DNA from: JANQRA01 sp035762545
GTDB lineage: Bacteria; Actinomycetota; Acidimicrobiia; Spongiisociales; ZC4RG35
Assembly (NCBI GenBank): GCA_035762545.1
Contig: DASTOM010000005.1
Location: 1 to 64,000, forward strand
Length of the DNA: 64,000 nucleotides
Reading direction: 5' to 3'
This document shows, in pieces, positions 25,423 through 34,943 of this stretch. The notes under the pieces were generated by a model, which made no database searches, had not been told where the DNA came from, and saw only the letters and a program-made list of their open reading frames with translations. The translations under genes were made by a program, and so were the position numbers. The stretch's first letter is position 1; each line of letters opens with the position of its first letter.

Positions 25423-26490
25423 ATGGCTCCGATCCGCCGACGACTGATCCAAATCGCCGCGCTCGTCGGCTCGGCCTTCCTCATCAGCGCATGTTCGGTC
25501 CTCGAAGGAGGGGAGGACCAGCCACTCACGACCTTCGAGCCGGCAGGGCCTTTCGCCGAGCAGATCGATGGTCTCTTCTGGCTTGTGTTCTGGATCGCCA
25601 CTGGGGTGTTCGTCCTGGTGATGGGTGGTCTCGTCCTGATCCTGTTCGTGTTTCGCGATCGCAGGAAAGACGACCAGAGCGAGCCGAAGCAGCTCCACGG
25701 CAGTCCCAAGCTCGAGGTCCTCTGGACTGTCATCCCCGCCTTGATCCTCGCCGGGATCGCGGTGCCAACCGTCTCGTCGATCTTCGACCTGACCGAATGC
25801 AGTTCGGACGCCATGGAGGTGGAGATCATCGGCCATCAGTGGTGGTTCGAGTTCTACTACCCCGAACAGGACGTCACCACCGCCAACATCATGGTCATCC
25901 CGGTCGACCGGGAGGTCTGCGCCTTGATGACCTCTGACGACGTACTCCACAACTTCTGGGTGCCCGCCCTCAACGGCAAGCGGTACCTCGTGCCCGGCCA
26001 GACCACGTCGCTCCGTCTCCAATCCGACGAGGTGGCCGAGTTCTGGGGCCATTGCGCCGAGTTCTGCGGTCTGTCTCACTCTCTGATGCGGACCCGGGTC
26101 CAGGCAGTGAGTCAGGCGGACTTCGATCAGTGGGTCGTGGATCAGCAGGCACCGGCCATGACGCCGGTCGAGGGTGAACCAGGATTCGAGGGCTGGACCG
26201 TCTTCCAGAACAAGGGGTGCATCCGCTGTCACACGGTGCGGTTCGAGGACGAGGAGCTGTCGAACATCATTCCGTTCGAGCAGTTCCACGGGCCCGACCT
26301 GACGCATTTCGCCTCCCGGGATCACTTCGCCGGTGCCGTGCTCCCCGAAGAGGGCGAGACTCACGACGAGGCACTCAAGCGCTGGCTCGCAGACCCACCC
26401 GAGGTCAAGCCGGGCAGCTTCATGCCCAACCTCGCTCTGACCGAGCAAGAGATCGACGCGCTTATCGTCTGGCTGGACAGCAACCAATGA
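25423..26490 (+). CDS. ctaC: Cytochrome c oxidase subunit II with fused cytochrome c domain
   Basis: The 355-residue protein has a signal with lipobox I-S-A-C (Cys24) and two membrane helices (about 50-75 and 98-122). The CuA domain has ligands His176, Cys211, Glu213, Cys215, His219 and Met222. A C-terminal class I cytochrome c domain has the heme motif CIRCH at 266-270 and a Met ligand in GSFMPNL. It accepts electrons from a cytochrome c or directly from the bc complex and passes them via CuA to subunit I. The ATG at 25423 places the signal correctly. The stop overlaps ctaD. Confidence 0.95.
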   Translation: MAPIRRRLIQIAALVGSAFLISACSVLEGGEDQPLTTFEPAGPFAEQIDGLFWLVFWIATGVFVLVMGGLVLILFVFRDRRKDDQSEPKQLHGSPKLEVLWTVIPALILAGIAVPTVSSIFDLTECSSDAMEVEIIGHQWWFEFYYPEQDVTTANIMVIPVDREVCALMTSDDVLHNFWVPALNGKRYLVPGQTTSLRLQSDEVAEFWGHCAEFCGLSHSLMRTRVQAVSQADFDQWVVDQQAPAMTPVEGEPGFEGWTVFQNKGCIRCHTVRFEDEELSNIIPFEQFHGPDLTHFASRDHFAGAVLPEEGETHDEALKRWLADPPEVKPGSFMPNLALTEQEIDALIVWLDSNQ

Positions 26491-28550
26491 CAGCAACTGC
26501 CGCCCGGCCCAACACCACGATCTTCCGGCGTCCCAAGTCGACGACCGGTATCTGGGGATGGATCACCACCGTCGATCACAAGAAGATCGGCATCATGTAC
26601 GGCTACGCCGCCTTCACGTTCTTCATCATCGGTGGCGTAGAGGCATTGCTCCTCCGGATCCAGTTGGCGTCGGCCAACTCCGAGTTCCTCACCGCCGGCG
26701 CGTACAACGCCCTGTTCACGATGCACGGGACGACGATGATCTTCCTCTTCGTCATGCCGGTGTCGGCGGCGTTCATGAACTACATGCTGCCGTTGATGAT
26801 CGGCGCCCGGGATGTGGCGTTCCCCCGGCTGAACGCACTCTCGTGGTGGATCTTCTTCTTCGGCGGGATCTTCCTGTACAGCACGTTCATCTTCGGCACG
26901 TCGGTTCCCCCGGTCGCACCGGACGGGGTCAACTTCGGCAACCTGGCCGCCGGCGGTGGGCCGGGGTCGTTCAACTTCTTGGCCAGCTCACCTGATGGGG
27001 GGTGGTTCGGGTATCAACCCAATGCCGGGCCGCTCTACTCGCCCGGCACCGCCATGGACTACTGGGCCCTCGGTCTTCAGATCCTCGGTCTGGCGTCATT
27101 GGTCTCTTCGGTCAACTTCATCGTCACGGTGTTCAACATGCGGGCGAAGGGGATGCGTCTCCTCCGCATGCCGGTGTTCGCCTGGATGTCGACGGTTGTG
27201 GCCTTCCTGCTCCTGTTCTCGCTGCCGATCATCGCCGTGGCCCTGTTCATGGTCACCTTCGACAGACAATTCGGGACCCTCTTCTTCGCCCCGACGGGTG
27301 GTGGGGACCCGATCCTGTGGCAGCACCTGTTCTGGCTGTTCGGTCATCCCGAGGTCTACATCCTGATCCTGCCCGCCATGGGCATCGTCTCCGAGATCCT
27401 GCCCGTGTTCAGTCGCAAGCCCCTCTTCGGCTACTCCGCCGTCGTGTTCGCCGGCGCCGCCATCGCCTTCCTCGGCTTCGGTGTCTGGGCCCACCACATG
27501 TTCGCCTCCGGTATCACCCCGGTGGCGCAAGCGGCGTTCGGTCTCGCCACTATGACCATCGCCATCCCCACCGGGATCAAGATCTTCAACTGGATGGGGA
27601 CGATGTGGGGTGGGCGCTTGCGATTTTCCACGCCGATGCTGTTCGCCGTCGGCTTCCTCGCGATGTTCACGATCGGTGGTCTATCCGGCGTCACCCATTC
27701 GGTCGTGCCCTCCGATTGGCAGCAGACCGACACCTATTACATCGTCGCCCACTTCCACTACGTGCTGTTCGGCGGGGCGGTGTTCGGGATCTTCGGCGGT
27801 CTCTACTACTGGTTCCCCAAGCTGACCGGGCGTGTCATGAACGAGAGGCTGGGCAAGACCCACTTCTGGCTCCAGTTCATCGGATTCAACCTGACGTTCG
27901 CTCCGATGCACTGGCTGGGCTTGCAGGGAATGGTCCGCCGCACCTGGAAGTACGCACCCGAGGCGGGGCTGCAGACCTGGAACGTGGCAGTCACCGTCGG
28001 TGCTTTCGTGATCGCCCTGTCCATCCTGATCTTCATGATCAACTGGTGGCGGAGCCGTCGATACGGCGAGCCGTCCGGTCTCGACCCGTGGGATGCCCGA
28101 ACCGTCGAATGGACGATTCCGAATCCCACCCCCGAGTACAACTTCGCCACCCCACCGGTGGTCACGAGTCTCGACCACTTCTGGCATCTCAAGTACACCG
28201 AGGACGAGAACGGTCGCGCCGTCCGTCGGCCCGAAGCCGAAGAGCTGGTTGCCTACCTAGAAGACGACGGGCTCAACCCGAAGAGCCCGATCCACCTGCC
28301 GGCGCCGTCCTACTTCCCGTTCTTCATGGCCCTCGGCATCCCGCTCATCTTCTACGGGATCATCTACCACACCACCGCCTGGGGTAAGGCGTTGATCGCC
28401 ATCGGCGTCGTGATCAGCCTCAGCTCCGTGATCGGTTGGGGCATCGAGCCTCTGGAAGAGTTGGACGACCACGACGAGGATCATGCCGGGTTCGAGGACG
28501 ACATGGACCTGGACGAGGAGCTCGAGCTGGTGGAGGTCGACGATGAGTGA
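26487..28550 (+). CDS. ctaD: Cytochrome c oxidase subunit I
   Basis: The 687-residue catalytic subunit has about 12-13 membrane helices. Heme a and a3/CuB ligands are visible in TMHGTTMIF, WLFGHPEVYILI (with the His-Tyr crosslink pair), the HH pair in GVWAHHMF, and VAHFHYVLFG. The C-terminal about 100 residues extend beyond the core and end in a very acidic tail (DDHDEDH onward). The ATG overlaps the ctaC stop. The acidic tail is probably cytoplasmic; its role is unknown. Confidence 0.96.
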   Translation: MTATAARPNTTIFRRPKSTTGIWGWITTVDHKKIGIMYGYAAFTFFIIGGVEALLLRIQLASANSEFLTAGAYNALFTMHGTTMIFLFVMPVSAAFMNYMLPLMIGARDVAFPRLNALSWWIFFFGGIFLYSTFIFGTSVPPVAPDGVNFGNLAAGGGPGSFNFLASSPDGGWFGYQPNAGPLYSPGTAMDYWALGLQILGLASLVSSVNFIVTVFNMRAKGMRLLRMPVFAWMSTVVAFLLLFSLPIIAVALFMVTFDRQFGTLFFAPTGGGDPILWQHLFWLFGHPEVYILILPAMGIVSEILPVFSRKPLFGYSAVVFAGAAIAFLGFGVWAHHMFASGITPVAQAAFGLATMTIAIPTGIKIFNWMGTMWGGRLRFSTPMLFAVGFLAMFTIGGLSGVTHSVVPSDWQQTDTYYIVAHFHYVLFGGAVFGIFGGLYYWFPKLTGRVMNERLGKTHFWLQFIGFNLTFAPMHWLGLQGMVRRTWKYAPEAGLQTWNVAVTVGAFVIALSILIFMINWWRSRRYGEPSGLDPWDARTVEWTIPNPTPEYNFATPPVVTSLDHFWHLKYTEDENGRAVRRPEAEELVAYLEDDGLNPKSPIHLPAPSYFPFFMALGIPLIFYGIIYHTTAWGKALIAIGVVISLSSVIGWGIEPLEELDDHDEDHAGFEDDMDLDEELELVEVDDE

Positions 28551-29196
28551 GCTGGCTCACGACGCATCGTCGGCTGGAGCCGAAGAGGTCGCTGTGGCGG
28601 ACCACCACGACGAGCACGAGTCGACCGGGATCGACAACCGCAAGCTGGGGATGTGGGTCTTCCTCAGCTCGGAGTTCCTCTTCTTCGGCGCACTCATAAC
28701 CAACTACCTCCTCTACTCGAACCGCCCGGGGTTCGCCGGCATCTATCCGGCCGAGATCTACGACATCCCATTCACCTCCGTCAGCTCGTTCGTCCTCCTG
28801 ATGTCGTCGCTGACGATGGTGCTGGCTCACAACGCTTTGAGCCGCGGGGACCAGAACGGAAGCCGTACCTGGCTGTTCGCCACGGCCGCGCTCGGTGCGG
28901 TGTTCCTGGGGGGACAGGTCTTCGAGTTCACCGAGTTCATCGTCGAGTACGGGATGACACTGTCCACGAACCCCGCAGCATCGGCGTTCTACGTGCTCAC
29001 CGGGTTCCATGGCACCCACGTCGCCATCGGGGTGATCATGCTGCTCTCGCTCTGGGGCATATCACGACGTCAGGGTGGGCTCAGCGAGAAGCACGGCATG
29101 AACCTGGAACTGGTCGGGCTCTACTGGCACTTCGTCGACATAATCTGGATCGTCATCTTCACCGTCGTCTACCTGTTGTCGGTTCCGATCCAATGA
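28543..29196 (+). CDS. ctaE: Cytochrome c oxidase subunit III
   Basis: The 217-residue membrane protein of the COX3 family has five to six helices after a hydrophilic, His/Glu-rich N-terminus. Family segments are MWVFLSSEFLFFGAL, GFHGTHVAIGV and YWHFVDIIWIVIFTV. The start codon lies eight bases inside the end of ctaD and the stop overlaps ctaF, so all four oxidase genes are tightly coupled. Subunit III stabilises the active site and may supply protons. Confidence 0.95.
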   Translation: MSELAHDASSAGAEEVAVADHHDEHESTGIDNRKLGMWVFLSSEFLFFGALITNYLLYSNRPGFAGIYPAEIYDIPFTSVSSFVLLMSSLTMVLAHNALSRGDQNGSRTWLFATAALGAVFLGGQVFEFTEFIVEYGMTLSTNPAASAFYVLTGFHGTHVAIGVIMLLSLWGISRRQGGLSEKHGMNLELVGLYWHFVDIIWIVIFTVVYLLSVPIQ

Positions 29197-29504
29197 GCAC
29201 AGAGTCACACGATCACCATCCCACCCCGGCCCAGTACTGGAAGATCGCAGCATTCCTGGCGGTGCTCACCGCCATCGAGGTATCGCTGTTCTACATCGAC
29301 CATGCCCTGGAGCTCGGCGTCTTCAACTCAGTCGCCCTGATCTCCCTTTCCGCCATCAAGTTCGTGGTGGTCGTCGGGTGGTTCATGCACGTCCGTTTCG
29401 AGAGACCCTTGATCAGTCGCTTCTTCACCGCAGGCTTCATCCTCGCCTGCGCCCTCTACCTGGTGGTCCTCTCCGCCTTGGGCGTCGTCGCCATCAGGGG
29501 TTAG
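29193..29504 (+). CDS. ctaF: Cytochrome c oxidase subunit IV (prokaryotic)
   Basis: The 103-residue protein has three hydrophobic segments and the typical IKFVVVVGWFMHVRFE segment of prokaryotic subunit IV. It starts within the ctaE stop and is last in the operon. Repeat element copy C begins 13 bases after its stop and may form the transcript end. Confidence 0.88.
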   Translation: MSTESHDHHPTPAQYWKIAAFLAVLTAIEVSLFYIDHALELGVFNSVALISLSAIKFVVVVGWFMHVRFERPLISRFFTAGFILACALYLVVLSALGVVAIRG

Positions 29505-29516
29505 TCACCGAACACG

Positions 29517-29565
29517 AACCCGGGGTACGTCAGCCCATATACGGGACAATTCCGCTCATCTTGAG
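29517..29565 (+). repeat. AACCCGGGGT intergenic element, copy C
   Basis: This copy begins AACCCGGGGTACGTCAGCCC and continues ATATACGGG, ending near CCGCTCATCTT. It starts just after ctaF, in sense orientation. CCC and GGG flanking ATATAC could form a small stem, also present in copies B and D. Confidence 0.8.
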
Positions 29566-29613
29566 ACCGGGACTCGCTTCGCCATATCGGGCCACCCTGG
29601 TACAAACACATCG

Positions 29614-30702
29614 ATGAGCCAGCCCCTCGAGCCCGGGCGGTTCTTCCTTCCCGGGCCTACCGAAGTCCACCCCGAAGTCCTCCAGGCACAGAACGGCCCG
29701 ATGATCGGTCATCGCGGAAAAGCGATCGTCGATCTGTTGTCCTCGATCGAGGAAGGACTGAAGCCCGTCTTCCAAACCGCCCGTCCGGTGATCGTCTCGG
29801 CGTCCTCGGCAACCGGCCTGATGGAGGCCGGCATCCGTAACGGTGTCCTCGACGGCAAGGTACTCAGTCTGATAACCGGAGCGTTCTCCAAGCGGTTCGC
29901 CGACATCGCGACCTCATGCGGTTTCGAAGTCGATCGTTGGGAAGTCGAATGGGGGACTGTCCACGACCCCGAGGAGGTCGCGGCCCGACTCGCCGGCGAC
30001 AAATACGAAGCGGTGACCCTCTCACAGTCGGAGACCTCGACCGGCTCTCTCCACGACCTGGAGGCGATGGCACGAGTCGTCAACGAGCATGAGGACACGC
30101 TCCTCCTCGTCGACTCCGTCACCGGGATCGGTGGGGTCGAGACGCTGACGGACGAGTGGGGGATCGACTACATCCTGACCGGCTCACAGAAGGCGCTCGC
30201 CCTGCCGCCTGGCCTGGCCTTCGCAGCGGCCAACGATGCCATCCTCGAACGCTCCGCGAAAGCACCGGCCAAGGGCTGGTACTTCGATCTGGCGATGCTC
30301 TACGAGGGGATCTCGGCGAATCAGACTCCGGCGACACCCGCGGTGTCGCTGCTCTACGCCCTCGACCTGCAGCTGAAGAGGATCAATGCGGAGACGATCG
30401 AAGCCCGCTGGAAGCGTCACCTGGCCATGCAGCAGCGCACCTTCGACTGGGTCGATGAGATGAGGGAGAAAGGCATGGACGTGGCCATCTTCGCCCAGGA
30501 GGGGCATCGTTCCCCAACGGTGACGACCATCAGCACCGACCGCTCGACCGAGATCGTGGCCAAGATGTTCGCTCGTGGATGGGTGATTGGGGGCGGCTAC
30601 GGGAAGCTCAAGGACTCGACGATTCGCATCGGGCACATGGGGGACCACACAGTCGACGAGCTCGATGAGCTACTGGATGTCCTCGCCGACGTGATGACAT
30701 GA
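29614..30702 (+). CDS. Class V aminotransferase (alanine-glyoxylate / phosphoserine type)
   Basis: The 362-residue PLP enzyme has the N-terminal GPTEVHPEVL block, SASSATGLMEAGIRN, Asp167 in LLVDSVTGIGG (PLP N1 contact) and the Schiff-base Lys193 in TGSQKALALPPG. This subgroup covers serine-pyruvate and alanine-glyoxylate aminotransferases. It also covers the phosphoserine aminotransferase used by organisms without standard SerC. The four-base overlap with serA favours a serine-biosynthesis role. Confidence 0.88.
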   Translation: MSQPLEPGRFFLPGPTEVHPEVLQAQNGPMIGHRGKAIVDLLSSIEEGLKPVFQTARPVIVSASSATGLMEAGIRNGVLDGKVLSLITGAFSKRFADIATSCGFEVDRWEVEWGTVHDPEEVAARLAGDKYEAVTLSQSETSTGSLHDLEAMARVVNEHEDTLLLVDSVTGIGGVETLTDEWGIDYILTGSQKALALPPGLAFAAANDAILERSAKAPAKGWYFDLAMLYEGISANQTPATPAVSLLYALDLQLKRINAETIEARWKRHLAMQQRTFDWVDEMREKGMDVAIFAQEGHRSPTVTTISTDRSTEIVAKMFARGWVIGGGYGKLKDSTIRIGHMGDHTVDELDELLDVLADVMT

Positions 30703-31661
30703 CCCATCGGGTCCTCGTCACTGACAAGGTCGAGCTGTCCGGGCTCTATCCCCTCGTCGACGACGACTCGTTCGAGATCGTCGAGATCGCAGATTCGTCG
30801 ACCTCCGAGTTCGCCGAGGCGCTGCCCATCGCCGACGCGCTCGTCGTCAGGAGCGCAACGACCGTCACCGCCGAGATGTTGGGGGCCGCCTCGAACCTCA
30901 AGGCTGTGGGCAGGGCCGGAGTCGGAGTGGACAATGTCGACATCTCCGCCGCCAGCGACCGTGGCATCGCAGTCTTCAACGCTCCGGGTGGCAACACCAT
31001 CGCCGCCGCCGAGCTCACGATGGCTCTGCTGATCGCGGTGGCCCGGAAGATCCCGGCTGCGGAGGCATCTGTGCGGTCCGGGCAATGGGAACGCGCCGCC
31101 TTCAAGGGCGTGGAGTTGCGTGGCAAGACACTCGGCCTCATCGGCGCTGGCAGGATCGGAGGAGAGGTGGCGATTCGTTGCCAGTCGTTTGGCATGAGCG
31201 TCATCGTCTACGACCCCTATCTCACCGAGCAGCGTGCCGAGGAGCTGAACATCGAGCTGGTCCGGTTGGAGGACGTGCTCGATCAGGCGGACTTCATCTC
31301 GATACATGTGCCCCTCACGGATGAGACCCGTGACATCGTAGGTAGAGAGGCCCTGGAGCGGATGAAGACGACAGCCTTTGTAGTCAATGCTTCCCGCGGA
31401 GGGGTCGTCGACGAGCCTGCCCTCGCGGCTGCGCTTCATGCCGGTGAGATCGCCGGTGCAGCACTCGACGTCTATGACACCGAACCGCTCCCGATCGACA
31501 GCCCGTTGCGGGATGCCCCGAATCTCGTCCTCACACCGCACCTCGGTGCCTCGACCGCCGAAGCCCAGGTTGGAGTGGCGACTGAGGTGGCGGAGAAGAT
31601 CAAGACGCTCCTGCTGACCGGTGACGGTTCGGCCGCGATAAACGCGGGAGCCCTCGGCTGA
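30699..31661 (+). CDS. serA: D-3-phosphoglycerate dehydrogenase, short form
   Basis: The 320-residue NAD-dependent D-2-hydroxyacid dehydrogenase has LGLIGAGRIGGEVA (nucleotide binding), NASRGGVVDEPAL (catalytic Arg), DVYDTEPLP (catalytic Glu) and TPHLGAST (catalytic His). The ASB and ACT domains that give feedback control by serine in long actinobacterial SerA are absent, so regulation must differ. It overlaps the aminotransferase gene, forming the first two steps of serine synthesis. Other 2-hydroxyacid substrates cannot be excluded. Confidence 0.87.
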   Translation: MTHRVLVTDKVELSGLYPLVDDDSFEIVEIADSSTSEFAEALPIADALVVRSATTVTAEMLGAASNLKAVGRAGVGVDNVDISAASDRGIAVFNAPGGNTIAAAELTMALLIAVARKIPAAEASVRSGQWERAAFKGVELRGKTLGLIGAGRIGGEVAIRCQSFGMSVIVYDPYLTEQRAEELNIELVRLEDVLDQADFISIHVPLTDETRDIVGREALERMKTTAFVVNASRGGVVDEPALAAALHAGEIAGAALDVYDTEPLPIDSPLRDAPNLVLTPHLGASTAEAQVGVATEVAEKIKTLLLTGDGSAAINAGALG

Positions 31662-31665
31662 GCCT

Positions 31666-32844
31666 CTAGACCACCAGGACGATGGCCGCTGCGTCCCCGG
31701 CCGGCTCCTCTTCGGCGTGCTCCTCACCCCCACCGGTGTAGAGCAACACCGAGATGACGATGACGAGGACCGCACCGATCCCGAGCAGCGCCCAGATCAC
31801 ATCGCCGAACGTGATCCTCATGTCTGGCTTGCTCCCGGCCAGGGCGGCGAATCCCAGGATCCCACCCGCAGCGAGGATGGCGACGACGGCGCCACCGATA
31901 CCCGGTGCGAGGTGGTTCGACTGGATCAGCGCGTAGGCGAATGGGAGCACCAGGACCAGGAGGAGGATGAGACCCACGATCGGAATGCTCAATGCCCCGC
32001 CCAGACGGCCCTTGACTGCGGTGACCTCCTCCGAGTCGGTGTCGTCGACCGCGACGGGGACACCCAGGAACTGTGGCACCAGCGCGGTCAGGGCACCAAG
32101 AACCGCACCACCGATCACCATGACGAACAGGGTGGGCAGCACGGGGAGTTGAACCAGGGCGGGGTCGGAGTTCTCGACAGGTGTCCCGAAGCTGTTGAGC
32201 AGTGCTCCTCCGACGACGCCGAGAATCAACCCGATGGCGGCGCCCAGCCAGGCGGTCCCGCCTTTGGAATTCCGCAGTTGCATCGCAGGATTGGTCCATG
32301 CGGTGGCGGCCCGGGACACACCGGCGACGATCGCACCGAAGACGATGCTGACGAGCGCTGCTCCGATGAGAATGCCGGTCGGGTTGACCTGAACCACAGG
32401 TCCACCCTCGGCCATGATCGTGGTGTTCGGAGCCCAGAACGCGGCCGCCACCAGAAAGCCGATGACACCCAGTGCCGCCCCGGTCCAGGCACCGACACGA
32501 ACAGCCGTCTTGATTCGAGTGCCCATCGACACCGGTTCCAGTGGTGCCTCCGATTCCGGCTCCCATGTAGTTGGCGCCGCAACCGGGGCAACCGGCTCTT
32601 CGATGACCGCAACGGCGGCGGCGACGGGCTCGGCCTCCGCAGCTGGCTCCGGCTCGTTGGTTTCAGCCGGGGCCTCGGGCTCGGGTGCCGCGGTGGTCGG
32701 TGCGGGCGCAGCGGCGCCTCCCGACCACGCTGCGTAAAGGTCGTCTATCGAGACCCCGTCCGCCGCGGCGCGGGCGGCTGCGGAACGTTGCGCCAGTTCA
32801 GGTGGGATTCCGAGGGCGGCGCCTGCCGCCTGAGCGTCACTCAC
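31666..32844 (-). CDS. Membrane protein with Ala/Pro/Glu-rich N-terminus
   Basis: The 392-residue protein has an approximately 110-residue cytoplasmic-type N-terminal part. A short helical motif comes first (GIPPELAQRSAAARAAADGVS), then Ala-Pro-Glu repeats. About seven membrane helices follow and an acidic tail (GGGEEHAEEEPA) closes the protein. The N-terminal motif resembles small ribosome- or partner-binding helices, but I do not recognise the family. The GTG start has TAGCAT eight bases upstream. The gene converges on serA with a four-base gap. Confidence 0.7.
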   Translation of the reverse strand: MSDAQAAGAALGIPPELAQRSAAARAAADGVSIDDLYAAWSGGAAAPAPTTAAPEPEAPAETNEPEPAAEAEPVAAAVAVIEEPVAPVAAPTTWEPESEAPLEPVSMGTRIKTAVRVGAWTGAALGVIGFLVAAAFWAPNTTIMAEGGPVVQVNPTGILIGAALVSIVFGAIVAGVSRAATAWTNPAMQLRNSKGGTAWLGAAIGLILGVVGGALLNSFGTPVENSDPALVQLPVLPTLFVMVIGGAVLGALTALVPQFLGVPVAVDDTDSEEVTAVKGRLGGALSIPIVGLILLLVLVLPFAYALIQSNHLAPGIGGAVVAILAAGGILGFAALAGSKPDMRITFGDVIWALLGIGAVLVIVISVLLYTGGGEEHAEEEPAGDAAAIVLVV

Positions 32845-32889
32845 GGTCGGGGATGCTAGTGGTCTTGAATCTGGTCAAACAGCCGGACC

Positions 32890-33672
32890 TCAGGCGGCGT
32901 TTCGCTCATCCCGCCATGCCAGCCAGTCGTTCACGGGGGCCAGGTCGTAGCCGCCGTCTCCGTCGAACCCGAGCGTGATCATCGAGGCGCCGGCGTCGAT
33001 CAGGTCGTCACCTAGCTCTGGCTTCCTCGGGCTGGCCCCACAAGAACGCTCGATCTCGCCCGGGTCCCGCCCGATGTCGGCGCAGTGCCGGTCGAGCACG
33101 GCGTTCTTGTGGCGGATCACATCGGGGCCACCGAAGCCGTGCCAGATGTCGGCGTGTTCGGCGGTGTATCGGAGGGTCTTCTTCTCGCCGCCACCACCGA
33201 TGAGGACGGGGATGTCGCGGGTGGGGGCGGGATGCAGCTTGGCCCAGCGGGCCTCGATTCGGGGTAGCGCCTGTCGGAGGTCGGCGAGCCGGTCGCCCGC
33301 CGTTCCGAACTCGTAGCCGTACTCGTTGTAATCCCGTTCGAACCAGCCGGCTCCGATTCCCAGGATAAGCCTGCCATTCGAAGCGTGGTCCACCGTCCGG
33401 GCCATGTCGGCGAGCAGGTCGGGGTTGCGGTAGCTGTTGCAGGTCACGAGGGCACCGATCTCCACGCGTTCGGTGACTTCGGCCCAGGACCCGAGCATGG
33501 TCCAGCACTCGAAGTGCTTCCCGTTGGGCTCGCCGTAGAGCGGATAGAAGTGGTCCCAATTGAAGATGACATCCACCCCCATCTCCTCACCTCTGACCAC
33601 GGCGTCCCTGATCTGGCTGTAATCGGCGTGTTGGGGTTGAAGTTGCAGGGCGATGCGAATGGAACGGGTCAT
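32890..33672 (-). CDS. LLM-class (probably F420-dependent) oxidoreductase
   Basis: The 260-residue TIM-barrel protein of the luciferase-like family has VIFNWDHFYPLYG (a cofactor-binding segment), IGALVTCNSYRNPDLLADMARTVD split over two strands, and LGIGAGWFERDYNEYGYEF. These match F420-binding members in actinobacteria. The substrate is unknown. GGAG stands six bases before the ATG, so it has a leader. It lies 28 bases downstream of the GCS2-type ligase gene and is probably co-transcribed. Confidence 0.85.
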   Translation of the reverse strand: MTRSIRIALQLQPQHADYSQIRDAVVRGEEMGVDVIFNWDHFYPLYGEPNGKHFECWTMLGSWAEVTERVEIGALVTCNSYRNPDLLADMARTVDHASNGRLILGIGAGWFERDYNEYGYEFGTAGDRLADLRQALPRIEARWAKLHPAPTRDIPVLIGGGGEKKTLRYTAEHADIWHGFGGPDVIRHKNAVLDRHCADIGRDPGEIERSCGASPRKPELGDDLIDAGASMITLGFDGDGGYDLAPVNDWLAWRDERNAA

Positions 33673-33700
33673 GGAGGTCTCCGGTGTCGGGATCCCGACC

Positions 33701-34840
33701 TTAGATCCCGTACAGCGTGTCGACGATCAGCTCGTCCACCACGGTCTGGAGCGCTTCGTGCTCCGAAGCACCGCCCTCGAGTGCCGCCTCGTATGCGGCG
33801 ACTTGACGGTGGGCGCTCGTCCCTTCGGTGACGATCGACCGGGCCCGTCTGACCTCGTCACCGGCATCCAGTTCCACCGCGTCCTGCGCGACGAGCTCGA
33901 TCATCTCCTCGATCAGGTCGACGAAGGGGACGAGGGCACCCTTGCCGAAGTCGACGAGAGACCCCTCGACCCCGTACCGCTGTGCCCTCCACACGTTCTC
34001 GTCGATCATGCCGGGCGAATACACCCTCCAACGCTGGTTGTTGCGTCGGAGCCGGTAGAGAAATCCGAGGAGGCACTGGTACAGGGCGGCAACCGTGATG
34101 GCGTCGTCGAGACGGGTGCAGACATCGCTGATCCGCATCTCGAGGGTCGGGTACCGGCTCGATGGCCGGATGTCCCACCACAGCTTGGAGGCATCCTCGA
34201 TGAGGCCCGCGCTCACCAGGATCTCGACGTATCTCTCGTACTCCGACCACGAGTCGAACTCCTCCGGCATGCCGGTTCGGGGCAGGTTCTGGAAAATGAC
34301 GAGGCGGTATGCGTTCAACCCGGTGAGGGCGCCGTCCCAGAACGGCGAGGAGGTCGACAGAGCGAGCAGGTGGGGCAGGAAGTATCTCGCCTGGTTCATC
34401 AGGTCGATGCGGAGGTGATTGTCGGCGACTCCGACATGCACATGCATGCCACAGATCACCAACTGTCTCGCCACCTGCTGATAGTCGGCGCGTATCCGCA
34501 TGTATCGCGGGTCGTTCGTCGTCTCTTGGTTCGCCCAGTTGGCGAAGGGATGGGTCGACGAGGCGATGATCGCAGCCCCGTACTCGCTGACGACCTCGGA
34601 CAGGTCCCGACGCAGGTTGGCGAGGTCCTCGCGCGCCTCTGACACCTTGGCGCACACTTTCGTTCCGACCTCGATCTGTGCTTGCAGGAACTCCTGGGTG
34701 ACCTGTGAGCCGAGCACCTCACCGAGTGCGTCCCACATCTCCTGTGGTGGCTGCTCGAAGAGGTCCCTGGTCTCACGATCGACGACGAGGTACTCCTCCT
34801 CGATCCCGATCGTGAACTCTGGCCGCTCGATCATGACCAT
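33701..34840 (-). CDS. Carboxylate-amine ligase, GCS2 family (YbdK-like)
   Basis: The 379-residue protein belongs to the glutamate-cysteine ligase 2 family. Family blocks are FTIGIEEEYLVVDRETRDL at the N-terminus, QIEVGTKVC, MHVHVGV (metal and ATP site) and RPSSRYPTLEMRISD. Members act as weak glutamate-cysteine ligases or on other amine acceptors; EgtA of ergothioneine synthesis belongs to a related branch. A second ATG two codons downstream has TAACCT eight bases before it and may be the true start. Confidence 0.86.
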   Translation of the reverse strand: MVMIERPEFTIGIEEEYLVVDRETRDLFEQPPQEMWDALGEVLGSQVTQEFLQAQIEVGTKVCAKVSEAREDLANLRRDLSEVVSEYGAAIIASSTHPFANWANQETTNDPRYMRIRADYQQVARQLVICGMHVHVGVADNHLRIDLMNQARYFLPHLLALSTSSPFWDGALTGLNAYRLVIFQNLPRTGMPEEFDSWSEYERYVEILVSAGLIEDASKLWWDIRPSSRYPTLEMRISDVCTRLDDAITVAALYQCLLGFLYRLRRNNQRWRVYSPGMIDENVWRAQRYGVEGSLVDFGKGALVPFVDLIEEMIELVAQDAVELDAGDEVRRARSIVTEGTSAHRQVAAYEAALEGGASEHEALQTVVDELIVDTLYGI

Positions 34841-34943
34841 AGAGGTTAGGGATCAGACCCGCGCTTCACCTCCTCCCATCGAGCCTCACCAGCGGCCGAT
34901 TCTCGGGACCCTGTGCAGGCTCGACGCGAGAAACCCACGACCG

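Noticed and set aside
25318..26496. Long minus-strand frame opposite ctaC (392 codons)
   Set aside because: It is the mirror of strongly conserved ctaC; composition is His/Glu/Asp/Arg-rich without any domain.
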